Source: Achatina immaculata
Taxonomy: Eukaryota > Mollusca > Gastropoda > Stylommatophora > Achatinidae
Assembly (NCBI GenBank): GCA_009760885.1
Contig: CM019708.1
Location: 14,610,531 to 14,674,530 of the forward strand
Direction: 5' to 3'
DNA: 64,000 nt
Below are positions 10,446 through 21,880 of the stretch, in pieces. A program made the translations under genes and the position numbers. Every line of letters begins with the position of its first letter. Within the stretch, counting starts at the first letter, position 1. The notes beneath the pieces are model-generated. The model was not told where the DNA came from, searched no databases, and saw only the letters and a list, made by a program, of their open reading frames with translations.

Positions 10446-11215
10446 GACATTTTGTGCTTATAACTTCTAAATTCCATATGTTCTCAAGATTTTTGAAGGA
10501 CAAAGCTGCTTTTGTAATTCTAATTCTAACTTCCTTCCTGTTGTTACTATCCTGGTCTATGTAGCTGCCAAGGTATGCATATTGGTTTACTTCATCAACA
10601 ACTGTTTCTTCTAAGTATATTTTTCCTTCTAGATTAATGAGAAGTTTCATTATTTTTGTTTTGTCTTTGTTAATTTCAAGACCTATTTTTACTAGCCAAG
10701 GAAAACAGGGAATCTGGTTTTTTCCCCTGCTTCGATTTCACATTGTCACCGATAAGAGTTTTGTCATCTACAAAATCAAGATCTTCTATTTGGGTTCCAT
10801 GTACCCAGTCAATGCCCGTTTTACCTGTACAGCATCTTCTCATAAAGTCTATTGCAATTTTTAAAAATCAAGGGAGATAATATACATCCTTGTTTCACAC
10901 CTGTTTCAATCTGAAACCATTCGCTCATCCCTTCTTCTGTCTTGACTGCACAAACATATCTGTTATAGAGATCTCTGTTGATGTTGACAATTTTAGATTG
11001 TATTCCATATTGTCTTAAAATTCTCCACAATGAATCTCTGTGTATGCTATCAAAAAGGCATTTGATAGCATACACAGAGATTCATTGTGGTGAAAGAAAA
11101 AGAGGTCAAATTAGTAGGCATAAAATCCCTTGATGAGGTTGAAAAACTCGCCGAGGACAGGACATCTTGGCGAACTACCAAGCTGGCCCTATGTGAGGTT
11201 TAACGGCACGGGAAA
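10446..11215. mobile_element. Family C retrotransposon copy with inverted 5' segment (fold-back)
   Basis: Bases 10446-11054 are family C RT coding sequence on the minus strand, including AYLGSYIDQDSNNRKEVRIR, a GVKQGCILSPLIF block and a KCLFDSIHRDSLW block. Bases 11061-11215 are family C on the plus strand, jumping from the same AFDSIHRDSLW region to the C-terminal LDEVEKLAEDR region and the 3' end (CGGCACGGGAA). The two halves meet in a 30-bp perfect inverted repeat (11025-11054 and 11061-11090) with a 6-base loop. Inversion of the 5' part with an intact 3' end is what twin priming during target-primed reverse transcription produces. Confidence 0.75.
11025..11090. repeat. 30-bp perfect inverted repeat at family C inversion junction
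   Basis: The left arm 11025-11054 and right arm 11061-11090 are exact reverse complements around the loop AAGGCA. Both arms encode the RT motif A region (FDSIHRDSLW) of family C on opposite strands. Confidence 0.9.
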
Positions 11216-12154
11216 AATGTAAGATGTCAGATAAATTGCACACACCTTTACAAGTGACATTTTTAAAAGTGAGTAATTGCTTACGATTCAAAATCCATGA
11301 ACCAGTTTTCACTCCCACCTGACAATGCCAAGTGCACAAATTAAACGCAAGGAAACTACAATCCTATAATCAATAATAACGATAAAACTGAACCTGTAAA
11401 CTGTATACAATAATGTTAGAAGAAATTCGTAATGAAATTACCCGTCTTCAAAGTAGGAAAAAAAGAATGCAAATGCATTATATTCAACCCACAATAGAAA
11501 AGAAACCAAATTGAATGTAAAGGAACTATATTTTGAGTGTTCATTTGACCTCCTTCACGTTTATGGCAAATTCCAAGAATTTACATATATCATGTACTGT
11601 ACTGTCAAGTTTGTGTGTCTTTGTGTGTGATTTTCTCATGGCATTTGCATTCCTCCAAGTCTTTGTCTCAATATTGTCTGTCTTGTTTTATGCAATTAGA
11701 CTTTTTTAGTGCTTTGCTGTTTTGCTTTTAATAAAACTCTAAACATTCCAATCCAAACCTTACTCTATGTGCATCTAACTCTAAACATTCCAATCTAAAC
11801 CATAGTCTGTGTGGAAGCTTTCATAGTAAAACATTAAATTTTTTTCCAGTGGAATTAAATTTTATGAGAATATTTCATTTTCACAATTCTAATTCAACAA
11901 AATAATTGCTAAGACAGTCTGCTGATGAGATTAAAAGGCATCGCATATGATTCACAGAAATAAACAGAATTAAATTCGAGAGAAGAAAATGTAGTTAACA
12001 ATAATTTAATTTTGAGAAGTGTTTATGATTCAAAGTTAAAATGCAGATAAATTGCATTTCTCATATATTTTACAGGCACTTTTGTCTTAGATGTGTCTTA
12101 GATTTTCTCTTCGGTGTCAAAAAATAGTTTTTCTCTAAAGCAGGTCATTTCTCA
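11216..12154. other. AT-rich spacer
   Basis: No gene is recognised. At about 11733-11815 a ~45-base segment starting CTCTAAACATTCCAATC is present twice in tandem with divergence. Confidence 0.5.
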
Positions 12155-12285
12155 TATGGCGTGAGGTAAAAACACTTCTGTCTTTTTATGTAGCACTGAC
12201 TCATATGTACTTCTATCTTCTTATGTGGCACTGACTCAAACACACCTCTATCATCTCATATTGTACTGACACATGTAAGCTACCG
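12155..12285 (+). repeat. 35-bp minisatellite, left part of split array
   Basis: Units built on CACTTCTATCTTCTTATGTG with GCACTGACAC. About four degenerate copies lie here and about twelve lie at 14859-15275. The intervening 2.6 kb, including element D1, interrupts what was probably one array. Confidence 0.8.
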
Positions 12286-13121
12286 TAATGGGGTGGCCAT
12301 GCTTAAAAAACAAACTCTACAACCCAGGATTCTGTATGCTACCATGCAGCAACACATCATATACATCAACACATCACATACATCAACACATCACATAAGC
12401 ATGAAGTACATATTACCAAATAAGCAATCAATTTACATCTATTTATTAAAACTCTTTACATATATCATAGTGACGTCACCACAGATATTACAATACAGGA
12501 CATCAAGATGTATCATTATGATAATAACAAGGCATGACAAATACAATGTATTAACCATAAGTATCAGCTAAATCGGTGGACCAGATTGGCCTGGATTCCT
12601 CTGGCCCTACTAAGCAATTATAGATTTATCTCACTATTGTGCCAAAGCACTGTATACATTTCAACCGCTGCTGCCATGAATTCCCCATCCCCTGTCTCAC
12701 ATAAACTTCCCTATGCCATTGAAATGAATAACATATTTCACTCCTATGAAATGCACTGAATACATATTTCCACTTCTGTGCCCATGCGCTGAATAACATA
12801 TTTCAACTTTTGTGCCCACGCACTGAATATCCTCCACAGCTTCATTAAGTTCACCTATGCTAACGCACTAATACTCCTACACAGCTTCAGGAAGTTCACA
12901 TGTGCTAATGCACTAATACTCCTCCACAGATTTATGAAGTTCACATAAAACTAACAGCATAATGTCATAACCCGTGCCATTCAAAAGAACGATATTTGAA
13001 TCAGTCACTGAGATACTTCTCCACATTGATTATGCAGCACACATGCCTGTTCTGCACTTATACAATGTATATATGAATACACAGTATTGAACATTATTCG
13101 TCATGAATCACCAATATATAT
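12286..13121. other. Interstitial sequence before element D1
   Basis: Contains short tandem copies of ACATCAACACATCACAT at about 12340-12400 and three degenerate ~47-bp units ending in CACAGCTTCAKGAAGTTCAC at about 12830-12950. The last 11 bases (13111-13121, CCAATATATAT) are the left target duplication of D1. No coding sequence is recognised. Confidence 0.5.
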
Positions 13122-14605
13122 GGTTCTAAGGACTGCAACTGCGCCTGAAACAGCCTCTGGCAGTCAAGTCCAGCTCCTGGCCTTCCCGTGGAGAACTGTT
13201 TAAACTGACAGGAGAAGGGGCGAGGGCGAATATCTGGTGCCTGAAAACCAGATACTTAGGTTAGATGAGTGGCACGTTTGGTAGCTCATCTGCCGCTGTT
13301 GGCGAGATTTTTCAGTTGCCGTGCGTGGAGCGGTGCTCTTCCCGGCCAATGAAGAAAGGTGCAAATGAGGTTGCCGCGCAGCATCACTGCGGAAAAGGTG
13401 GTAGAAAGGATAAAGCGAAGCAAACAGTCAAATCACGGCACCTCTGGTCTGGAGGTCAGCCACGTCCTGAGTGCAGTCATATCGGGTGAAATGCATGAAC
13501 CGGCTTGTCCCAGAGGTTAAGACACTGCTGGCGAGACTCTTCAAATGCCGCGCGTGGAGTGAAGCTCCTCCCGGTTAAGGAAGTAAATGCGGAAAAGAAA
13601 TAAAGGTTGCTGTGTGGTGCCGATGGGAAAAGGTGGTGAAGTGAAGTTTAACCGGTATGTCCAGTAGTATCGCTACGAGAGCTATACCACGGCACCTCTG
13701 CTCTAGAGGCCGGCCACGTCCGAAATACACCTACACTGGTGAAATATGCCTAAACCGGCACACACCAGGGGTGGAACTTGACGGCTAGACATGTCATGCC
13801 ACCTCCGCTCTAGAGGTCGGTTACGCCTGATATACACCCATACTGGTGAATTTTGCCTAAACCGGCTCACACCAGAGGTGAATCTTGAAGGCTATGAATG
13901 TCACAGTACCTCTGCTCTAGAGGTTGGTCACGTCCCAAACACGCCCATACTGGGATAATGCCTAAACCGGCTCAGCCCAGGGGTGGAAGTCACTAGTGGC
14001 GAGGATTCGTCCTCCTGGACAAAAGCTCCATCCTGGTCACAACTAGGAAGGGTAGCGGCCACGACCGCAAAATGCTGAAGTCGGAGACACTGGACCAGGG
14101 ATGTCTAGATAGGGAACCACCTCTCACCCGGCGGGGATGTTTGCGTATCCTAATCACGCTGAGGTTTTCCGGTGAGAAAGTCCAACTCTGGACTGGATGG
14201 GCAACCACCTCTCACCCGGCGGTGATACACGGGTATCTCAAAACACGTCGAGGTTTTCCGGTGAGAAGGTCCAACTCTGGCCTGGGTGGGCTACCGCCTC
14301 TCACCCAGGGGGGATGCACTGATATCCTAAACACGTCGAGGTCTTCCGGTGAGAAAGTCCAACCCTAGACTAAACTGGTGCAACAAAAACCACGGTGTCA
14401 CGCAATCCCGCTTCGGAGACCCACCAAGAATACAGGCTAAAGCCCTGTGATACTCTGAACCACTTGTGGTCCTCTCGTGGATCTCGTGTGGTCTTTTCGG
14501 GGACCACACAGGGGACCACGGGACCTAACGAGGACCACAAGCGTAAATTCAGTAGGATCACAGTGCGGTTTTGGTGGTAGAAGCGAACGAAGAAGAAGAA
14601 GAAGA
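13122..14605 (+). mobile_element. Element D1: non-coding 1.48-kb retroposon, full length
   Basis: Flanked by an exact 11-bp direct repeat CCAATATATAT (13111-13121 and 14606-14616). It starts GGTTCTAAGGACTGC and ends in a (GAA)n tail. A 1483-bp copy in the opposite orientation lies at 26830-28312, also with an 11-bp duplication, and a third starts at 63459. GC content is visibly higher than in the surroundings. No reading frame longer than about 100 codons is conserved between copies. Three internal tandem repeat sets are present: two ~240-bp units (about 13285-13690), four ~110-bp units containing CCTCTGCTCTAGAGG (about 13435-13990), and three ~85-bp units containing TTTTCCGGTGAGAAAGTCCA (about 14095-14360). 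The tail, target duplications and a 5'-truncated relative (21618-21690) indicate target-primed reverse transcription. The driver element is unknown. Confidence 0.8.
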
Positions 14606-14650
<45 letters not shown>

Positions 14651-14858
14651 CACAATATCCAGCTGGGGCTACATATTTCTATATCAAACACAATGCAGAC
14701 GAGATCAAACTTGCCCCGCCATTTGTCCGCTGGCACAGTGTCCTTTTCCGCACGCTTTTTCCTTTATACAGATCTTCCACCCCAGCATCACGTGAACTGC
14801 ATTCTCCGTTCAAAATCCGTACAATATTCTTGGCTTCGAAAGGCAGTTCACACGCAAA
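14606..14858. repeat. Target duplication, TA microsatellite and spacer after D1
   Basis: The right target duplication of D1 grades into a (TA)n tract up to about 14648, apparently an expansion of the duplicated AT run. The remainder is unique sequence up to the resumption of the 35-bp array. Confidence 0.7.
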
Positions 14859-15275
14859 AACACTTCCATCTTCTTATTTGGCACTGACACACTTCTATCT
14901 TTTTATGTGGCACTGACACAAACAAACTTCTATCTTCTTTCGTTGCACTGACACAAGCACACTTCTATCTTCTTTTATTGGACTGACACAAACACACTTC
15001 TATCTTCTTATGTTGCACTGACACAAATACACTTTTATCTTATTTTGCTGCACTGATACAAACACACTTCTATCTTCTTATGAGGCACTGACATAACCAC
15101 ACTTCTATCTTCTTATGTGGCACTGACACAAACACACTTTTATCTTCTTAAGTGGCCCTGACACAAACACACTTCTATCTTCATATGTGGCACTGACACA
15201 AACACACTTCTATCTTTTTATGTGGCACTGACACAAACACACCTCTATCTTCTTATGTATCACTAACGCAAAAGA
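14859..15275 (+). repeat. 35-bp minisatellite, right part of split array
   Basis: About twelve units built on CACTTCTATCTTCTTATGTG and GCACTGACACAAACA, the same family as 12155-12285. Confidence 0.85.
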
Positions 15276-15634
15276 AAAAAAAAACCTACGAGGTCAGCAC
15301 ACCTGATTTATATTCAGCAAATATTTTTTTTATGTGTGTATCCCTGAGTCATATTACTAAACGAACAAACTAATTCACACAAGAGAAGAAAGAACATCCG
15401 AATTTTTAAAAAGCAGATAATTCAGATGCGATAACAATGAGCGAAAAACATTAAATTAAAAAAAAACACACACTTCCGATTCAAAATATTAACTAAAAGA
15501 ATAAGAAAGAAATCATATCTACATTATAATGTGGTACGTGTTGACTGTGATATGGCTACCAGAAAATAACTCTCTGAGGGCAAAGAATTTCATGAAGTGT
15601 AAGTAAAACCAATATAGCGAAAGTCATCATCATC
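15276..15634. other. AT-rich spacer
   Basis: Nothing recognised. Confidence 0.5.
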
Positions 15635-16265
15635 ACTCATTTGCATGTCCCTTGCGGAACTTTGCCTCCCTAACAGCTCTCCTGTAGGCCTCTCAGTTGT
15701 AAACAAGATGCCCTGCTGCTGATGCATCCATTTGCAGATCACCAGCAATGTCTTGCAGCCATCTTCGCCTTGGTCTTCCTCTCTTTCTCTTTCCCATTAT
15801 GTACCATTCCAAGACGGTTTTCTCTAAATTATCATGACGTTTAATGTGTCCACAATATAAAAAGAACACGTTTTCTCTCTTTAATCCTCTTTACTAGTCA
15901 GCCTTCTTCAATATTAAGTTCTTGTAGTATATATATATATATATATATATGTTCTTTTTTGTGTCCATGATATTTGAAGAACTCTTCTGTATCATTTACA
16001 TTCAAAGGTATTTATGTGTTTCTCAAATGTTTTGTTAAGTGTCCAGGTCTCAGAAGCATATGTGGTGATAGGAAAGACGCATGAATTTAAAAATCTTATT
16101 TTTGTAGTTCTTACGTGAAACCAACACAAACACACCTCTATCTTCTTATAGATCTTCTTATAGATCTCCACAGATTCTTTAGTTGTTTTACTTTCTGAAG
16201 AGTGATAGATGTCCTCTTTTTAAGTTTCCTCATTGTATCTCCATTATTAGTAAGTAGTGACAGCG
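15635..16265 (-). mobile_element. Family A retrotransposon, 3' fragment
   Basis: On the minus strand the 3' end carries ATGATGATGAC-type tail bases after the family terminus. Coding remains correspond to the C-terminal RT ORF. About 50 bases near 16110-16160, containing 35-bp minisatellite sequence (ACACCTCTATCTTCTTATAG), interrupt it, and a (TA)n tract lies near 15929-15950. Confidence 0.75.
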
Positions 16266-16479
16266 GAAGTACTGATAGAAAATAGTGACATGCAAGGTGA
16301 GCAATCACATTTTAAATAAAAAGTAGTGTCTTCAAAAAAGATGAAGCAGACATGCGAGTGAGAGGGAAATGAAGAAAACATTCCACAATAAAATAAAAGT
16401 AAGTAGTTTGTAAGTCAGGAAAGCTTTTCTTAACCTCTGTTGTAACTAAGTTTCTTAGTAACCGCACCGTCAACTTATG
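16266..16479. other. Short spacer before 30-bp array
   Basis: AT-rich sequence with no recognised feature. Confidence 0.4.
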
Positions 16480-17200
16480 AAATAACAGAGAACACAGATT
16501 TATAAAATAACAAAACTCAGAACACAGATTTATAAAATAACAAAACTCAGAACACAGATTTATAAAATAACAAAACTCAGAACACAGATTTATAAAATAA
16601 CAAAACTCAGAACACAGATTTATAAATAACAATACTCAAAACACAGATTTATAAAATAACAAAACTCAGAACACAGATTTATAAAATAATAAAACTCAGA
16701 ACACAGATTTATAAAATAACAAAACTCAGAACACAGATTTATAAAATAACAAAACTCAGAACACAGATTTATAAAATAATAAAACTCAGAACACAGATTT
16801 ATAAAATAACAAAACTCAGAACACAGATTTATAAAATAACAAAACTCAGAACACAGATTCTAAAATAACAAAACTTAGAGCAAAGATTTATAAAATAACA
16901 AACTGAGAATAGATATTATAAAATAACAAATGAGAACACATATGTATAAAATAAGAAACTGAGAACACAGAATATAAAATAACAAAACTCAGAACACAGA
17001 TTATAAAATAACTAACTGACAACACAAATTATAAAATAACAAACTGTGAACACAGATTTATAATATAAGAAACTGAGAACACATATTATAAAATACCAAA
17101 TTCACAACTCAGATGACAAAATAAGAAACTGAGAACACATATTTATAAAATAAGAAACTGAGAACACATATTTATAAAATGAACTATGACCACAGATTTA
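16480..17200 (+). repeat. 30-bp minisatellite array, about 24 units
   Basis: Units of 30 bp built on GAACACAGATTTATAAAATA and ACAAAACTCA, nearly identical at 16490-16860 and degenerating to the right. Because 30 is a multiple of three, it gives an artefactual repetitive reading frame on the minus strand. Confidence 0.9.
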
Positions 17201-17254
17201 TAAAACTCGATGATAAAATCACACGTGAGAAGCTCTCGCCATCTACCAAGATAA

Positions 17255-17510
17255 AGCAATGTATTGTAACAGAGTGATAACCAGCAATGTATTGTAACAG
17301 AATGATAACCAGCAATGTATTGTAACAGAGTGATAACCAGCAATGTATTGTAACAGCATGATAACCAACAACGTATTGTAACAGAATGATAACAAGCAAT
17401 GTATTGTAACAGAGTGATAACCAGCAATGTATTGTAACAGAATGATAACCAACAATGTATTGTAACAGAATGATAACCAGCAATGTATTGTAACAGAATG
17501 GTAACCAAAC
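17255..17510 (+). repeat. 28-bp minisatellite array, about nine units
   Basis: Units built on CAATGTATTGTAACAGAGTG and ATAACCAG. All three minus-strand frames read through because the unit lacks stops; none is a gene. Confidence 0.9.
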
Positions 17511-17694
17511 AGAAATAGTTATTATTAGTTTGCTTTAATTGTAAAAATAAAGAAAAGGAGGGGAACTTTATGAAGAAAAAAAGAACTAAATCGTTAATGA
17601 CGCGCGCGCGTATGTGTGTGTATAAGGGGGGAGGGAGGTTGGGTTGTGACCAAAAAACTGTAATGAAGAGATCCTGAAAATCTCTTTCAAGCAG
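17511..17694. other. Spacer with CG/TG dinucleotide tract
   Basis: A CGCGCGCG then TGTGTGTG tract at about 17601-17621 is followed by a G-rich stretch. No gene is seen. Confidence 0.5.
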
Positions 17695-19665
17695 AAAGAT
17701 TTGCCTCCCTAACAGCACTCCTGTAGGCCTATTGGTTGTGAGAAAGATGGCCTGCCGCTGATGCATCCATTTGCAGATCATCAACGATGTCTTGCAGCCA
17801 TCTTCACCGTGGTCTTCCTCTCTTTCTTTTTCCCATTATGTACCCAAGACGGTCTTATCTAGATTATCATGACTTTTAATGTGTCCATAATATTTTGGTT
17901 TTCTCTCGTTAATCTTCTTTACTAGCCAGCCTTCTTCAATACTGAGTTCTTGTAGTATGGATATATTTGTTCATTTCTGTGTCTATGATATTTGAAGAAC
18001 TCTTCTGTAGCATTTAAATTCAAAGGCATGTATGTGTTTCTTAAATGTTGTGTTAAGTGTCCAGGTCTCACAGGCATATGTTGCGATGGAAAAGATGCAT
18101 GCCCTTAAAAATCTTATTTTTGTAGTTCTGTCTGTTCATATCCTGGAAACCTGTTTCATTATTTTCTTGCTTGCAATTATATGCCTCCATAGGATAACCA
18201 GCAATCTCTCAACCCATGACTCGCCAAACATCGAGTACTAAAATAACATAGTTCGGAAAGTAACTTGTTAGATATTTTGTGGTTCTGTCTGCTCCTTTCC
18301 ACATATTCTTTATTTGTTTTACTTTCTGAAGAGCGATAGATGTCCTCCTTTTAATTTCCCTCATTGTATCTCCATTGTTAGTTAATAGTGATCCAATATA
18401 TTAAAAACTCTCCACTTCTTCCAGTTTTTCCTCATTGATACATATATCAGCTGCATTGTTTGTTTTGTCAGTTGTCATCACTTTAGTTTTCTTTGCATTA
18501 AGATAGAGGTTTTGCTCTTCGCTGTTCTTACGGACTGACATAATTAGTTTTTCCTTTTTGTGTTGTGGACAGTAATACTGTGTCATCAGCTTGTCTAATC
18601 TCTGGTAATTCATATCCTCCATTTTTATTCCGTCGTAATATTCTTTGTCTACGTCTTCTATAACACTCCTCATTATATTTTCAGTATACAAGTTAAAAAA
18701 GTAAGGCGACAATATGCACCCCTGACGGACCCTTGTTTTATGTCAAACCAAGTTGTTTCATCATTTACTCTTACTGCTGCCTGTTGGTCTAGATACTACA
18801 GTGATTTTAATTTAAGAAATGTGTTGGAAATACCATTTTTCCATTATTTCCCTAAATTTATGATGTTTCACACAATCAAATTCCTTTGAATAGTCTATAA
18901 AAGATAAGTATAGATTCACATTAAACTCTCTACACTTCTCCAACATCACTCTTATATTGAATATATGATATCTTGATCCTCTTCTTTGCCTAAAATCAGC
19001 TTGAGCTGGTCTTCTATTTTCTTACGAAGTCTGCCCATCATTATTTTTAATAGAACTTTACTGGCATGACTAATCAGGGCAACAGTTCTGTAGTTTGTGC
19101 ATAATTTCTAGTTACCCTTTTTTGCCAATACTTCACACTGTTGATTTCTGCTTTCACAGTCAGTTGTTTCATACATTCCTCTGAAATATTCATTCCACCT
19201 TTCTAGAATGTCATCTGTCTCTGTCAAGGTATTCCTCATCTCGTCACAAATTACATTTAGGTTAGGTACGACATTTCTCGTCAATGTCTTCATTTCTTTA
19301 AACATTTCACTATCTTTTCCACACTTCTGATGTCCTTCTTATTCTTTCACAACAATCTTGTATGTATTGTTTTTTTTTATCCTTTCTTATGTACTTCTTT
19401 TGTTAAATATTTATTTTCCTCTTTTTTATTGTCTCTTACTTTCCATTGCGTCTTCATTTCTCTACGTTTTTATCAGTTCTAGTGAGCCTGCTGATATCCA
19501 TCCATTATTTTGTATTTTCTTTTCTGGAACCACGTCTTTAGCTGGTGTTATTAAGATATATCTGGCCTGCGTAGCCAGTTCATCTGGTGTCAACTGCTCC
19601 TGTACAACCATCAGTATTTCGAAACTGTTCATCACTTAAATACCATATTGTTCTGGTATTTTGTA
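17695..19665 (-). mobile_element. Family A retrotransposon, internally deleted, RT ORF remnants
   Basis: Minus-strand family A sequence running from the C-terminal RT region through RT (LYTENIMRSV near 18660) to the linker upstream of RT (FKEMKTLTRNV near 19290) and the region beyond. The 3' end lacks the usual tetranucleotide tail. Between CEVLAKKGN at about 19110 and the adjacent RT part, the RT N-terminal segment is missing. A ~130-base insert at about 18142-18270 lies between imperfect direct repeats. Many stops and frameshifts are present. Confidence 0.75.
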
Positions 19666-20205
19666 ACACTACCAAAGAAAGCAGATGCAAAGGAATGTGA
19701 TGACCAGCGGTCTGTCAGCCTCTAATGTCACATAACGAAGCTACTTCTCAGAATCATTATGAGAAGAACAAGGAAAAAGATAGAAATGGAAATAGCAGAT
19801 GAACAGTTTGGATTTGTTGAAGGAAAGTGAACACACAATGCCATTTATGCTTTACGAACACTAACATAAAGAGCTGTAGAAGTACAGAAAGATCTCTACT
19901 TATGCTTCATTGATTACAACAAGGCATTTGACAAGGTGAAACATAACGAAATTATTAAAATGCTTGAAGACATCAATATAGACGGCAAAGACCTGAGGAC
20001 TGTAAAACATCTATACTGGCAGTAAGAAGCAGCAGTTCGAGTTGAAAATAGAACTGGAAAATATCAACCTATAAAACAAGGGGTGCGACAAGGATATGTA
20101 CTATCTCCAGACCTTTTTTCTCTGTATAGCGAGAATATTCTAAGAACGATCATCACAGAACCAGGCATAAAATTTGGAGGATACAATATTAACAACCTTC
20201 AGTAC
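19666..20205 (+). pseudogene. Family E reverse transcriptase fragment
   Basis: Plus-strand RT remnant distinct from family A. Visible blocks are EIADEQFGFVEGK, then FIDYNKAFDKVKHNEI (RT motif A region), AAVRVENRTGKYQPIKQGVR, and GYVLSPDLFSLYSENILR (motif B region). In-frame stops occur (for example in the THNAIYALRTLT stretch and after the HLYWQ block). It ends before the catalytic YADD box, where a Penelope-like tail begins. It is probably an APE-type LINE related to family A. Confidence 0.7.
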
Positions 20206-20740
20206 TTTTTTAAAACTCTACTTTCTCCTAGCTGCCCCTCCCTACCACCACCCTCTTTTCTTCTCTGGCAACATATTGGTGTTTATAGGGTCTTGTCCTA
20301 CTCACCAGTTTATGTTCTTCATTCATTATCTCTCCGCGTCCCCTTTTCCCTCCCTCCCCCGACACCTCCTCTAGTGGCTATCATGTTTCTATTGCCTTTC
20401 TCTCCACCCCTTTCTACCACTTGTTTCCCTCCCCTCTTTCCACCTCTTCTTTACGATTGGCTATATCGGGTATCCTTTGCTAAGGTCCGCGTGATCTTTC
20501 TAAGACTAGACACACATTTCCTACTTCTGGAGGAGGCCACTTTAAGATAAGTTCTTCGTTTTGTATGTGTGTGTATCGTTGTGCATGTAATCCTCGAAAA
20601 AGGCTCACGGTGAAATATCGGATGTTGTATGTTTTTCATTTATACATTCTCATACTTTCTATTCATTTTTTCTCACTTTATTCACTTTGTAAAACTGCAC
20701 CATACACCTCTATCTACCTTTATAAAGATATTAGCATTCT
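20206..20740 (+). mobile_element. Penelope-like element PLE-2 terminal segment, without coding part
   Basis: Plus-strand sequence matching the non-coding 3' segment of PLE-2 (reverse complement of about 57590-58110), including CTCTTCTTTACGATTGGCT, the hammerhead-like ATCCTCGAAAAAGGCTCACG (20589-20624) and the terminal GTAAAACTGCACCATACA. The GIY-YIG coding part is absent, as expected of a solo terminal repeat or a severe 5' truncation. Confidence 0.7.
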
Positions 20741-21395
20741 CGCTCTTGAAGTGTCCTGATCCTTTCCATCGATGTTCGCAGATTCCCAAAATGTGTATCC
20801 CCGTTCTTTTCATCTCGTCACTTATTATTTGATACTTTCCCTCATACATACTTGTCACATTTCATGTCCTACTCTTATTTTTCTTTTCCGTTTTATGCAT
20901 GGGTTTTCCTTAGTAACAACGTCAGGATTTTGTCCATCATCACAATTACTAGTACTGACCTCTGTCTCATACTCTTCCCCAGTATTAAAATTAGATCTAT
21001 CTGGCCTGGGGGACTCGCCGCCATATCTTTTTCCTCTCTGACCTTCCATGTTGCTGTTTGGGTTTCTTGGTATATTTCCAGAAGATAATTTACCATTCCT
21101 TTCCTTCCGGGCAGTGACTGTACTAGTCAGTGATCGTGGCCATTGTCCCTACATTGAGATCATCTGCCTACCATCATAGAATGGTGACCATAACCAACAT
21201 TATCTGTCAGCTGCTCTCCCATTCCATCCACCACCTGCTCCCATGGCTTCACGTCACCCTGATCGGGGGGGGGGGGGGGGGAGGGGCTATACGGGTACTC
21301 CACCTTGCCCAAGGGTGTCCCGTAGGCTAAGGGAAGTAAGGAGGCATCTTACTTCTCCTTTGATAGGGGTAGGGGATACTATTACCCCGCTTACC

Positions 21396-21426
<31 letters not shown>

Positions 21427-21480
21427 CGTGTGTATTTCTGTTTGTATGTGTGCATAAAGTATAATAATAAATGGATCAAC
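20741..21480. other. Unassigned region with G-run and TA tract
   Basis: A minus-strand reading at about 20855-21049 (contains NTGEEYETEVST and KENPCIKRKRKI) is hydrophilic but not recognisable. A run of 14 G lies at about 21268-21281, then a stretch reading CTCCACCTTGCCCAAGGGTG, and a (TA)n tract at about 21398-21424. It resembles decayed retroelement 5' sequence but I cannot place it. Confidence 0.35.
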
Positions 21481-21880
21481 AGACTGTATATGTGCTTGTA
21501 AAGATGTTATGAATCAGATATATATTGTGTAAAGGTGTAACTAGATATAAAGATGTACTAAACCATATGGCTATTGTACAGGTGTTCTAAAAGAAATAGC
21601 AATTGTAAGGATGTACTTCTTCTTCTTCTTCTTCGTTCGCTTCTACCACCAAAACCGCACTGTGATCCTACTGAATTTACGCCTGTGGTTAAGGGTGTAC
21701 TAAATCATATAGCTATTGTAAATATGTTCTAAAATAGTTATTGCAAAGATGTTCTAAACCAGATAGCTGTTGTAAAAATGTTCTAAACCAGATAGTTGTT
21801 GTAAAGATGTTCTGACCAGACAGCTATTGTAAAGTTGTTCTAAACTAAATATTGTACAGATGTTATGAACCAGATCTTAC
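21481..21880 (+). repeat. Degenerate ~30-bp minisatellite, left part of split array
   Basis: Units built on AAAGATGTTCTAAACCAGAT and AGCTATTGT. Interrupted by a 73-bp D fragment (21618-21690) and terminated by a family C insertion at about 21881. The array resumes at about 22738. Confidence 0.8.
21618..21690 (-). mobile_element. Element D, 73-bp 5'-truncated copy
   Basis: Starts with the (TTC)n complement of the GAA tail, then TTCGCTTCTACCACCAAAAC, matching the D 3' end. The flanking strings AAGGATGTACT (21607-21617) and AAGGGTGTACT (21691-21701) differ at one base and form an 11-bp duplication, though the host array is itself repetitive. The 5' truncation is the evidence that D inserts by reverse transcription. 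Confidence 0.7.

Noticed and set aside
16312..17784. Frames of 100-213 codons in the 28- and 30-bp arrays
   Set aside because: Stop-free minisatellite translation in multiple frames; no domain.
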